Origin: an uncultured Clostridia bacterium
GTDB lineage: Bacteria > Bacillota > Clostridia > TANB77 > CAG-508
Assembly: GCA_946415375.1 (NCBI GenBank)
Contig: CAMKSF010000016.1
Location: 1 to 33,100, forward strand
Reading direction: 5' to 3'
Length of the DNA stretch: 33,100 nucleotides
Shown piece by piece: positions 14,963 through 22,442 of the stretch (positions are counted from its first letter, which is position 1; every line of letters starts with the position of its first letter). Made by a program: the position numbers and the translations under genes. The notes under the pieces are model-generated. The model was not told where the DNA came from. It was given only the letters and a program-made list of their open reading frames with translations, and did not search any database.

Positions 14963-16594
14963 ATGATTACAAATTTGCATATAAAAAATATAGGAATAAT
15001 TGAAGACTTGGAGATTGATTTTAATAATGGATTAAATGTATTAACAGGTGAAACAGGAGCAGGAAAAACTTTAATAATAGGTTCACTTGGTATAATATCA
15101 GGAGGAAGATTTTCAAAAGAAATGATTAGAAAAGGAGAAACAAATTCATATGTAGAGCTTTGTATGTATGAGCCAGAAAGCGACTATTCCATTGATGGAA
15201 ACATTATTATTTCAAGAGAAATAAATAATAATGGTCGTAACATGTGTAAAATAAATGGCAGAATGGTAACTGTAAATGAACTAAAAGATTTTATGAGTAA
15301 ATTTATAGAAATACATGGTCAAAATGATAATCAGAATTTATTTGATATAAAAGAACATCAAAAGTATTTAGATGGATTTATTGGTGAAAAAATTGATATT
15401 TTAAAAAAAGAGTATTTAGATTATTATAATAGATATAATGAAATAAATAAAGAACTAAAAGAAAATTTTGGTGATGACAAAGAAAGACAAAGGAAAATTG
15501 ATTTACTAAGATATCAAATAAAAGAAATAGATGTAGCTAATTTAAAAGAAGCAGAGGAAGATGAATTAGAAGAAAAAAGAAAGACTATATTAAACACAGA
15601 AAAAATTGCTCAATCTTTAAATGAAGCTGATTTAGCTATTGGAGAAAATACAATAGATTTATTAAGTACAAGTATTAGAGCATTAGAAAAAATAGAACAA
15701 ATAGATAAAAAATATGAACAAACAGTAAGTAGCTTGAAAAGTGTATATTATGAATTACAAGAAATATCAAAAGATATTTCAAACTATAAAGAAGATATGT
15801 ATTTTGACGAAGAAGAAAGAAATGAAATAGAAGAAAGATTAGATTTGATTTATGATTTAAAAAGAAAATATGGAAATTCAATAAAGGAAATTCTAGAATA
15901 TAATGAAGAAGTAAAGAAAGAGATAGATAAAATAGAAAATTTAGAAGAAAGAAATAATAACCTAAAAAAAGAAAAAGAAGAAATAAAATCAAAAATGAAT
16001 GAAATAGCTATACAAATTCACAAGTTAAGAAAAGATAATGCAATAAAGCTATCTAGCGAAATAAATAAGAACTTGCAAGATTTAGAAATGAAAAATGCAA
16101 AGATAAATATTCATGTAGATTATATTGAAGATGAATTCTATAGTACAGGAAAAGACAAAATAGAAATATTTATTTCAACAAACCTTGGCGAAGATGAAAA
16201 AGAACTTTCAAAAATAGCATCAGGGGGAGAAATGTCAAGAGTAATGCTTGCGATAAAAGCAGTGCTTGCAAATATTGATGAAATGCCAATTCTAGTATTT
16301 GATGAAATAGACACAGGAATTAGTGGAAAAGCTGCAAATAAAGTGGCAGAAAAACTTAGCAAAATTGCAAAAAAACATCAAGTTTTATGTATTTCACATT
16401 TGCCAAATATTGCAGCAATTGCAGATTATAATTATTTTATTAGTAAAAATGTAAAAAACGAAAGAACAAATACAAATATAAAACTATTAAACGAAAATGA
16501 GGTAATAAACGAAATTGCAAGAATTTCTTCTGGTGAAATAAATGATGCAACAATTAAATATGCAACAGAACTTAGAAACAAAAAAGCATGCTAA
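14963..16594 (+). CDS. recN: DNA repair protein RecN
   Basis: 543 residues, SMC-like ATPase acting early at double-strand breaks. The N-terminal half has Walker A GETGAGKT (about residues 30-37) and the family opening LHIKNIGIIEDLEIDFNNGL. A long coiled coil rich in Glu/Lys/Ile spans about 155-370. The C-terminal half has the ABC signature ASGGEMSRVMLAIK and Walker B LVFDEIDTGISG. The end is slightly shorter than the ~570-residue Bacillus protein. GCGGAGG precedes ATG 14963. Commonly found beside sporulation genes (argR-recN-spoIVB); that order is not kept here. Confidence 0.95.
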   Translation: MITNLHIKNIGIIEDLEIDFNNGLNVLTGETGAGKTLIIGSLGIISGGRFSKEMIRKGETNSYVELCMYEPESDYSIDGNIIISREINNNGRNMCKINGRMVTVNELKDFMSKFIEIHGQNDNQNLFDIKEHQKYLDGFIGEKIDILKKEYLDYYNRYNEINKELKENFGDDKERQRKIDLLRYQIKEIDVANLKEAEEDELEEKRKTILNTEKIAQSLNEADLAIGENTIDLLSTSIRALEKIEQIDKKYEQTVSSLKSVYYELQEISKDISNYKEDMYFDEEERNEIEERLDLIYDLKRKYGNSIKEILEYNEEVKKEIDKIENLEERNNNLKKEKEEIKSKMNEIAIQIHKLRKDNAIKLSSEINKNLQDLEMKNAKINIHVDYIEDEFYSTGKDKIEIFISTNLGEDEKELSKIASGGEMSRVMLAIKAVLANIDEMPILVFDEIDTGISGKAANKVAEKLSKIAKKHQVLCISHLPNIAAIADYNYFISKNVKNERTNTNIKLLNENEVINEIARISSGEINDATIKYATELRNKKAC

Positions 16595-16597
16595 TTA

Positions 16598-16627
16598 TTG
16601 ACTTTTATAGCCCATTTATGATAAAAT
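16598..16627 (+). promoter_or_regulatory. Promoter of proS
   Basis: TTGACT (16598-16603), an 18-base spacer and TAAAAT (16622-16627), with TG upstream of the -10. Confidence 0.5.
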
Positions 16628-16662
16628 AAGGTACATCAAAGATTAGAAAGAAGGAATATTAG

Positions 16663-17943
16663 ATGAGATTATCAAAAACAGGAATGGGAACAATAAAGCT
16701 AAATAATATAGATGAAATGTATCCTGGACAAAGTATATTACTACAATCAGGACAATTAGTACAATATGGAGCAGGAATATTTGCATACAACAATATTCCA
16801 CTTTTAGTAAAAAGAAGGTTAGAAGAAATAATAGTAAATACTTTAAACAAATATGATTGCATAGAAGTACTACTTCCAACATTACAACCAGATAAACTTT
16901 GGAAAGATTCAGGAAGATATGATGGATATGTAAATGATGGAACAATGCTTACAGTAGATTCAAATAAAGGGAGTTTTTGCCTAGCTCCAACAGCAGAAGA
17001 AGCTATGCTTGAATTTGCGAGAGAAAAATTAAAAACATATAAGAATTTACCTGCAACATTTTATCAAATAGGTGAAAAATACAGAAATGAAATTAGAACA
17101 AGAGGATATCTATTAAGAGGTAAATGTTTCCCAATGCTTGATGCATATAGTTTTGACAAAGATGAAGAAGGAATGGTAAAATCATATCAAAATTTAAGAA
17201 AGGCATTTCTAGAAATATTTGAACAACTAGGTTTAAAAGTAATGCCAATAGCTGCAGACAATGGAGCAATTGGAGGAAAAAAATCAGAAGAATTTATGTT
17301 TAAATCTCCAATGGGAGAAGATAAAATATTAATTGATCAAAATACAGGAATTGGACTAAATACAGAAATATTAGAAAGAGAAGACTATAAAGAATACTTA
17401 GAAAAAGAATATGGAATAACAGATATATCTAAATTAGAAGAGGTAAGAACAATAGAATTAGGACATATTTTCCAAATAGGATTGAAATATTCAGAGATGA
17501 TGAATGGAACATTCATAAATCAAGAAGGGAAACAAAGTCTATATTATATGGGATGCTATGGAATAGGAGTAAGTAGAACAGTTGCAACTTTATATGAAGC
17601 ATGTGTAATAAATGATAAAAATGGTACACCATGTGGATTTGCATTACCTAAAAATATAGCTCCATATAAATTACAAATAATACCTAAAATAGAAGATACA
17701 CAAAAGATTAAACTTGCAGAAAAAATATATAGTACATTAAAAGAAAATGGAATAGATTCAATTTTAGATGATAGAGAAAACTTATCAATTGGAGCTAAAA
17801 TAAAAGATGCAAAAGTATTAGGTACTCCATATATTCTTGTATTAGGAGATAAAATGGAAGGAGAAACATTAGAAGTTGAAGATATTAAAACAGGAGAAAA
17901 GACATCTATGAATTTAGATGAATTAATTAAATTTTTAAATTAG
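16663..17943 (+). CDS. proS: Prolyl-tRNA synthetase, short form without the editing insertion
   Basis: Class II synthetase charging tRNA-Pro. 426 residues. It starts MRLS, as bacterial-type ProRS does, with GQLVQYGAGIFAYNNIPLLV (proline/ATP region), motif 2 around YRNEIRTRGYLLRGKCFPML, and motif 3 GCYGIGVSRTVATLYE. The C-terminal anticodon-binding domain follows (about 335-426). The ~180-residue INS editing domain, usually between motifs 2 and 3 in the ~565-residue enzymes of Bacillus and many Clostridia, is absent: AADNGAIGGKKSEEFM runs on to motif 3 after about 110 residues. Mischarged Ala-tRNA-Pro would need a separate YbaK/ProX-type deacylase. A second full-length proS elsewhere is also possible. 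Confidence 0.9.
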   Translation: MRLSKTGMGTIKLNNIDEMYPGQSILLQSGQLVQYGAGIFAYNNIPLLVKRRLEEIIVNTLNKYDCIEVLLPTLQPDKLWKDSGRYDGYVNDGTMLTVDSNKGSFCLAPTAEEAMLEFAREKLKTYKNLPATFYQIGEKYRNEIRTRGYLLRGKCFPMLDAYSFDKDEEGMVKSYQNLRKAFLEIFEQLGLKVMPIAADNGAIGGKKSEEFMFKSPMGEDKILIDQNTGIGLNTEILEREDYKEYLEKEYGITDISKLEEVRTIELGHIFQIGLKYSEMMNGTFINQEGKQSLYYMGCYGIGVSRTVATLYEACVINDKNGTPCGFALPKNIAPYKLQIIPKIEDTQKIKLAEKIYSTLKENGIDSILDDRENLSIGAKIKDAKVLGTPYILVLGDKMEGETLEVEDIKTGEKTSMNLDELIKFLN

Positions 17944-17954
17944 AGATAAATAAT

Positions 17955-17972
17955 TTGTCGAATATTGCGATG
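17955..17972 (+). promoter_or_regulatory. Phased Spo0A boxes upstream of small RNA 2
   Basis: TGTCGAA (17956-17962), TAT, TGCGATG (17966-17972). The first box is perfect and the second diverged; starts are 10 bp apart. The second ends 18 bp before the -35, exactly as the corresponding TGCGATG does in module 1. Confidence 0.55.
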
Positions 17973-17990
17973 AAAAGATATTGATTAATA

Positions 17991-18019
17991 TTGACTTTTC
18001 ACCAAAAATGTAGTATTAT
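17991..18019 (+). promoter_or_regulatory. Sigma-A promoter of small RNA 2
   Basis: TTGACT (17991-17996), a 17-base spacer and TATTAT (18014-18019), the same elements as module 1. Confidence 0.7.
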
Positions 18020-18025
18020 ACTAAT

Positions 18026-18096
18026 AGCAATAGTAAACAAAATGTTCATAAGAATTCAAAAAATAACCTCGCTCTTAACCAGCGAGGTTATTTTAA
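18026..18096 (+). ncRNA. Predicted ~70-nt antisense RNA 2 (antitoxin-like)
   Basis: Non-coding stretch between the promoter and the hairpin at 18060-18094. ATGTTCATAAGAATTC (18042-18057) is a direct repeat of 18165-18181 with one base fewer, so the RNA can pair with the start codon and spacer of peptide 2 mRNA. AGCAAT (18026-18031) repeats at 18146-18151, within the peptide codons. The pairing segments differ from those of small RNA 1. Confidence 0.65.
18060..18094. terminator. Shared bidirectional terminator of module 2
   Basis: The same 14-bp stem as module 1 (AAAATAACCTCGCT/AGCGAGGTTATTTT) with a different loop, CTTAACC. Confidence 0.85.
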
Positions 18097-18106
18097 TTGA
18101 TATGTA

Positions 18107-18172
18107 TTATTTATCTAATTTTGCAATTAAATAAACTAATATCATAGCAATTATTTTAGCAATGATGTTCAT
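18107..18172 (-). CDS. 21-residue hydrophobic peptide 2 (candidate type I toxin)
   Basis: 22 codons from ATG 18172, preceded by AAGGAGGTG. Single predicted membrane helix with Lys6 near the start, ending VYLIAKLDK. It shares the LxYLIAKLD ending, length and all flanking signals with peptide 1, which supports both as real genes. The mRNA 5' end has the same CTCTT/AAGAG stem-loop (18203-18215). A long open frame continues upstream, but no start signals there are credible: the promoter at 18250-18222 lies inside that extension. Confidence 0.7.
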   Translation of the reverse strand: MNIIAKIIAMILVYLIAKLDK

Positions 18173-18221
18173 AAGAAATTCACCTCCTTGTAAAGATACT
18201 CTCTTAAAAAGAGGCATTATT

Positions 18222-18250
18222 ATTATAACACCAAAGTAGCTATAAATCAA
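18222..18250 (-). promoter_or_regulatory. Promoter of peptide 2 mRNA
   Basis: On the reverse strand TTGATT (18250-18245), a 17-base spacer and TATAAT (18227-18222) with TG one base upstream. Confidence 0.7.
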
Positions 18251-18259
18251 CAAAAATCG

Positions 18260-18276
18260 TTCGACAGGAAACGACA
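18260..18276 (-). promoter_or_regulatory. Tandem Spo0A boxes upstream of peptide 2 promoter
   Basis: On the reverse strand TGTCGTT, TCC, TGTCGAA (18276-18260), starts 10 bp apart, with the perfect box 9 bp upstream of the -35. Spacing and position are identical to module 1 although the gap bases differ. Confidence 0.6.
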
Positions 18277-18350
18277 AAATAAAGCATAATAAAAATAAAA
18301 GGATTATAAAAAGTATAAATATAATAGAGCAAATAAAAGCAAAAAAATCA

Positions 18351-18379
18351 TTGACAAAAAAGATATAAAAATATAAAAT
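18351..18379 (+). promoter_or_regulatory. Sigma-A promoter of the pilin-like gene
   Basis: Perfect TTGACA (18351-18356), a 17-base spacer and TAAAAT (18374-18379). It gives a ~245-nt leader. The leader (18410-18633) is very AT-rich, with one GGAGGAATGTAA at about 18513 that encodes nothing; I recognise no riboswitch in it. Confidence 0.55.
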
Positions 18380-18390
18380 AAAAGTGATAT

Positions 18391-18409
18391 ATTCGTAATA
18401 GATACGAAT
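18391..18409. promoter_or_regulatory. Inverted repeat, operator candidate for the pilin-like gene
   Basis: ATTCGTA (18391-18397) and TACGAAT (18403-18409) are perfect inverted 7-mers with a 5-base centre. They lie at about +5 to +24 from the predicted start, a typical repressor position. It is too short and AT-rich to be a terminator. Confidence 0.4.
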
Positions 18410-18633
18410 AAATTTCAAAAAGTTTAGAATTTATGCACATTGAAAACTAAATAAGAGTAATTTAAATAAAAAATCTATAAAGTACATAATAGATGTGTAT
18501 AAATTAAAAGCTGGAGGAATGTAAAATTATTTTGAAACAGAAAAAGATGTAAAACAAAATTAAATAAAGACGAACAAAAATAAAAAAACAATTATAAAAA
18601 ACTTATGATAAAAACAGAAAGGAGAAACAAAAA

Positions 18634-20224
18634 GTGAAGATAAATAAAAAATCAAAAATAAATAGAAAAAGAAATAGTCGGAATTACTCTTATAGCTTTA
18701 GTTATTACTGTTATTGTCCTTCTCATTTTAGCTGGAATATCAATATCAATGCTATCAGGTGATAACTCTATACTAAACCAAGCAGGAAGAGCAAGAGATA
18801 TAACAGGGGAAAAGTCAATTGCAGAAAGAGTACAAATTGCATATTTAGGAGCGCTAGCGAATGGAAAGGGAAATGTCGAAAGAGCAGATTTGTTAACAGA
18901 ACTAAAAAAAGAATTTGGAGAAGATAAAATAAAAGATGGAGATATAGATGGAGCCTTAACCAAAGTAACAATAGACGGAACTGATTATAACTTTGATGGA
19001 AATTCACCTGGAGGTGGAGGAAGTACACATACAGAAACAGTAAATGGAATAGAGGTAGTAGTTCCAATACCTAGTGGATTTACAAAATCAACTGAAACAG
19101 GAGAAACAAGTGTAGCAACTGGTTTAGTTGTAAAAGATTCAAGCAATAATGAGTATGTATGGATACCAGTATTTGAATATGATAGTACAAAATGTACATG
19201 GGGAGCAGATTATACAAATGTAAGAAGTGCAACAGAAGGTTCGTCGGAATACTATACATCAATAGAAACAGCATTAAAGAATTATACAGCAACATATAAA
19301 GATTCAAGTTATACAGATGTATGGTATGGAAATTCTAGTTATGGAAAATATGGATATTATGATGGAACACAATTTGTATATTATACAAATGGAAATATGA
19401 CTCAGGCTGAATATACAGCTCTATATCACGGAATGTTGAAAAGTGTATATGAAAATGGTGGTTTCTATATTGGTAGATATGAAATGGGAATAGCAGTAGT
19501 AGATAATGTAAATGATGCAAGTACAAATACAAGAGTTGCACTTACAGAATATACACCAAGTAATTCAACATCATCTACAACAAATACAGCTTCAACAAGC
19601 GCAGTCTCAATTTCTGGAATGACAGCACCGTTAAGTAAGCAAAATGCGATAGCATATACAAGAATTACTCAATCACAAGCAGAAATGTTAGCTGAGATGT
19701 TAAATTATAGTGGAGTAACAAGCTCTCTTATGTTTGGAGTGCAATGGGATGCAGTATGTGTATATTTAGAACATTTTGGTAAAATAGATAGTAGTGCAAC
19801 AGCAAGTGGAGGAACAAGTTTTGATTCATCATATTTAACAAGTAATAATTATAGTAAACTTTGGGGAAATTATAAAAATGCAACATTTGTAATGAATAGA
19901 GGATTTTTTAGTACAACATATAGTAACACAACAGCAGTAACTTGGAATCAATATACATCTACTGCAAAAGACACGAGTACAGCATGGCTTTGTACAACAG
20001 GAGCATCTGACCAAAATAGAGCGTGTAATATATATGATTTTGCAGGAAATTTAGCTGAATGGACTCTCGAAAGGTATAGCGATGCGATCCGTCCGTGTGT
20101 CTATCGTGGCAGCGGTTTCAGCGGTAGCGGTTATGCCTCTAGCAGGTACGACGATTACACTAACTTCAGTGGTTACGGCCTTTCAGCTAGGCCCTCACTT
20201 TATATAGGTAGCCCTGTAAGCTAA
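18634..20224 (+). pseudogene. Pilin-like FGE/C-type-lectin-fold surface protein, frameshifted at its leader; DGR variable-protein type
   Basis: The main frame (~520 residues) opens with a prepilin-type helix, GITLIALVITVIVLLILAG, common to clostridial surface proteins processed by prepilin peptidase. A variable central part and a C-terminal formylglycine-enzyme/lectin-like fold follow, with NIYDFAGNLAEWTLE and a terminal RPSLYIG. That is the architecture of variable proteins of diversity-generating retroelements. The leader is broken: AAAGGAG then GTG 18634 starts MKINKKSKINRK in one frame, while EIVGITL is in another, open only from 18662 (TAA at 18659). Removing one A from the A5 run at 18666-18670 restores a perfect fusion. 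Mutation, phase variation or assembly error are all possible. Otherwise the first ATG is 18749, inside the helix and without a ribosome binding site. Confidence 0.7.
20060..20224 (+). other. Putative DGR variable region at the 3' end of the pilin-like gene
   Basis: After TGG 20060 base composition changes abruptly: codons such as CTC, GCG, ATC, CGT, CCG, GTC, GGC, TTC and GCC appear in a gene otherwise full of A/T endings. Between 20075 and 20179 about 20 of 35 codons are TAY, AGY, GAY or GGY, exactly what adenine mutagenesis of AAY codons in a template repeat would give. It encodes the ligand-face end of the FGE fold, where known variable regions lie. GGCCT/AGGCC (20177-20193) forms a stem-loop near the 3' end, possibly part of the homing signal. 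No template repeat or reverse transcriptase is in the window. Confidence 0.65.
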
Positions 20225-20298
20225 AAGCGATAAAGCAAAATGAGCTAATAATTTTAATTTGTAGATAGTCTAAACAAATATGTTTATAATGGAATATG

Positions 20299-20330
20299 AA
20301 AAAAGATGATTCTTTTGAACCATCTTTTTT
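20299..20330. terminator. Bidirectional terminator between the pilin-like and SPFH genes
   Basis: AAAAAAGATGATTC and GAACCATCTTTTTT pair across a short TTTT loop, between convergent genes. Confidence 0.75.
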
Positions 20331-20351
20331 GTGTGCTTGTTTTATTTTACT

Positions 20352-21269
20352 TTATTTCTTATCATTTTTCTTATCATCTTTTAATATTTCTTTTGCTGTA
20401 CCAAGTGCTCCTAACGCTGATGTTGCATCAAATGGAATAAATACTTTATTAGATTCACCATTTGCAATATCTTTAAGAGCTTCTAAAGATTTAAGCTGAA
20501 CTAATTTTTCATCTGGATTTGCTTTCATCATTGCATCATAAACCATTTCAATCTCTTTTGCTTTTGCTTCTGCAACTTGTTTTATAGCATTTGCTTCACC
20601 AGTTGCTTTTCTTATTTTTGCTTCACTTTCAGCTTCAGCTTCTAATATTGCAGCTTCTTTTTTACCTTGTGCGACTGTAATATCAGATTGTTTTTGAGCT
20701 TCAGCTTCAAGAATTAATGCTCTTTTATTTCTTTCTGCGTTCATTTGCTTTTCCATTGCGTCTCTGATGTCTTCTGGTGGATTGATGTTTTGAACCTCTA
20801 CTCTGTTTACTCTACAACCCCATTTATCTGTTGCATCACCAAGCATTGTACATAATTGATAGTTGATAGAATCACGTGAACTAAATGTTTCATCTAAGTC
20901 CATTTTACCAACAATATCACGAATTGATGTAATTGCTAAGTATTCAACACCTTTCTTTAAGTTTTGAATCTCATAAACAGCTTTTACTGGATCTGTTATT
21001 TGATAGAAAACAACTATATCTATATTGATAGTAACATTATCCTTAGTAATAACACCTTGTGGTGGAATATCCATAGTTTGTTCCTTTAATAAAACAACTG
21101 AGCTTACTCTGTCTACAAATGGAATAATTATTGTAAGACCTGCATCAGCAGCTTTATGAAATTTACCTAATCTTTCAATAATATATACCTCTGCTTGTTT
21201 TACAACCTTAATTGATGCTACTGCAAGAATAATAAATATAACTAATAATATTAATAAAAATATATGCAT
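20352..21269 (-). CDS. SPFH/Band 7 (stomatin-like) membrane scaffold protein
   Basis: 305 residues. A single N-terminal membrane segment (residues 3-20) is followed by the Band 7 domain (about 22-190), with AEVYIIERLGKFHKAADAGL, then VSSVVLLKEQTMDIPPQGVI (here in separate pieces), DVVFYQITDP-like IVVFYQITDPVKAVYEI, and VEVQNINPPEDIRDAM. A long Ala/Glu/Lys coiled coil (about 195-265) drives oligomerisation. It is of the QmcA/paraslipin type that organises membrane microdomains and membrane-bound proteases. No NfeD partner is adjacent. AAGGAGG precedes ATG 21269. Confidence 0.9.
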   Translation of the reverse strand: MHIFLLILLVIFIILAVASIKVVKQAEVYIIERLGKFHKAADAGLTIIIPFVDRVSSVVLLKEQTMDIPPQGVITKDNVTINIDIVVFYQITDPVKAVYEIQNLKKGVEYLAITSIRDIVGKMDLDETFSSRDSINYQLCTMLGDATDKWGCRVNRVEVQNINPPEDIRDAMEKQMNAERNKRALILEAEAQKQSDITVAQGKKEAAILEAEAESEAKIRKATGEANAIKQVAEAKAKEIEMVYDAMMKANPDEKLVQLKSLEALKDIANGESNKVFIPFDATSALGALGTAKEILKDDKKNDKK

Positions 21270-21349
21270 TTTTATTTCCTCCTTATATTTTCATACAAAT
21301 ACATTATATCATAAAATTCCAAAAATAGCAATAGTTATGTAAATTATAA

Positions 21350-22156
21350 TTATAAAGATTTTTTATTTATTGTAAAATTAATAGTAAATATGCCTAAAAA
21401 TAAACATAGAATACAAAGAATAAATTCAGTTGAAGACGAAATATGAGGTGAAAGTACAAAAATTGAACCTATTGTAAATCCAATTATACAAAAAAAAGTT
21501 TGAATGTAGAATTTATCTAATAAAACCTTAATTAATTTCATACAAAAAATAGAACCTATAATAATACCTATTGCTAAAGGTAAAAGAAAAGGTAAATATA
21601 AAGTAGAAACTGAAAGTAAGTAAGCATCATAAACACCTAAAAGCATTAATATAAGAGTACTACTAACTCCAGGGACTATTATTCCAGCAGACATAAGAAA
21701 TCCGGAAAATAATAGATACAAAAAACTAAAATGACTATTTATACTTACTAACTTAAACCTACGCTCAATATATACTAAAAAAAGGCCTATACAAAATGAT
21801 ATAACTAAATAGATTAAAAACGAAAATCTAAATTTAGTTTTAGAATTTACTTTTTTTAATAATTCAGGAATACTACCAATTATTAATCCAATAAAAATAG
21901 ATTTTGTTTGGATAGGATATGCATAAAATACATATTTTAATATATTTCCAAATAGTACGATTCCTACAAATGCACCTAATCCTATTGGAAATAACAGTTT
22001 AAAGTTATATTTTATGTTTTTAAAAAAATCAAGAATACAATTAAGTAATGTTTCATAAATCCCAAAAACTACACAAAGAACACCACTACTAATGCCAGGT
22101 AATATAGCACCTGCACCTATTGCAACGCCTTTAAAAAAATCTAATAAAAAATGCAA
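21350..22156 (-). CDS. DUF368 polyprenyl-phosphate transporter (PopT family)
   Basis: About 268 residues with eight or so membrane spans in two related halves. Each half has the DUF368 re-entrant motif: GVAIGAGAILPGISSGVL near the N-terminus and AGIIVPGVSSTLILMLLGVY in the second half. The family recycles undecaprenyl-phosphate across the membrane for cell-wall synthesis. The best-spaced start is TTG 22156, 6 bases after GAGGTG; the alternative GTG 22165 lies inside that Shine-Dalgarno sequence. It is 80 bases upstream of the SPFH gene on the same strand, so co-transcription is possible. A promoter was not clear in 22166-22250. Confidence 0.88.
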   Translation of the reverse strand: MHFLLDFFKGVAIGAGAILPGISSGVLCVVFGIYETLLNCILDFFKNIKYNFKLLFPIGLGAFVGIVLFGNILKYVFYAYPIQTKSIFIGLIIGSIPELLKKVNSKTKFRFSFLIYLVISFCIGLFLVYIERRFKLVSINSHFSFLYLLFSGFLMSAGIIVPGVSSTLILMLLGVYDAYLLSVSTLYLPFLLPLAIGIIIGSIFCMKLIKVLLDKFYIQTFFCIIGFTIGSIFVLSPHISSSTEFILCILCLFLGIFTINFTINKKSL

Positions 22157-22253
22157 AATAATCACCTCTATGATATTAAAATATATGAAGATAGAAGAAA
22201 GATATTAACAATTTATTAATTAAAAATATTAAGACAGAATAAAGATATTATCA

Positions 22254-22282
22254 TTGACTTTATTTTTTCAAAAATATATAAT
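22254..22282 (+). promoter_or_regulatory. Sigma-A promoter of the ECF sigma/A2M operon
   Basis: TTGACT (22254-22259), a 17-base spacer and perfect TATAAT (22277-22282). The ~155-nt leader contains ACATCAAA (22352-22359) and TTTTGATG (22392-22399), which can pair into a long-loop hairpin. I saw no ECF-type autoregulatory promoter. Confidence 0.65.
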
Positions 22283-22442
22283 TTTAATTAATGATAGAAT
22301 AATATTTGAATAGTTAAATTTTAAATATAATAAATTTTTTTATAAAAAATGAACCTACATCAAAGCAGAAATATCTAAAAAGTATAAAACAGTTTTGATG
22401 CACAAAAAATACTAATAAACATAAAAGGGGATGGTATAAAAA

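Noticed and set aside
18107-18418. A 103-residue reverse-strand protein
   Set aside because: Only its last 21 codons have a ribosome binding site and conservation with 11623-11688; the rest covers a promoter and operator.
18410-18633. Riboswitch or leader RNA before the pilin-like gene (considered c-di-GMP type)
   Set aside because: No conserved core or GC-rich helices; only low-complexity AT sequence.
20225-20298. DGR template repeat or accessory gene directly after the variable region
   Set aside because: Only 74 bases of AT-rich sequence without repeat of the variable region; no reverse transcriptase motifs anywhere in the window.
20296-20499. 67-residue frame on the + strand after the pilin-like gene
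   Set aside because: It overlaps the terminator and is antisense to the SPFH gene; no ribosome binding site.
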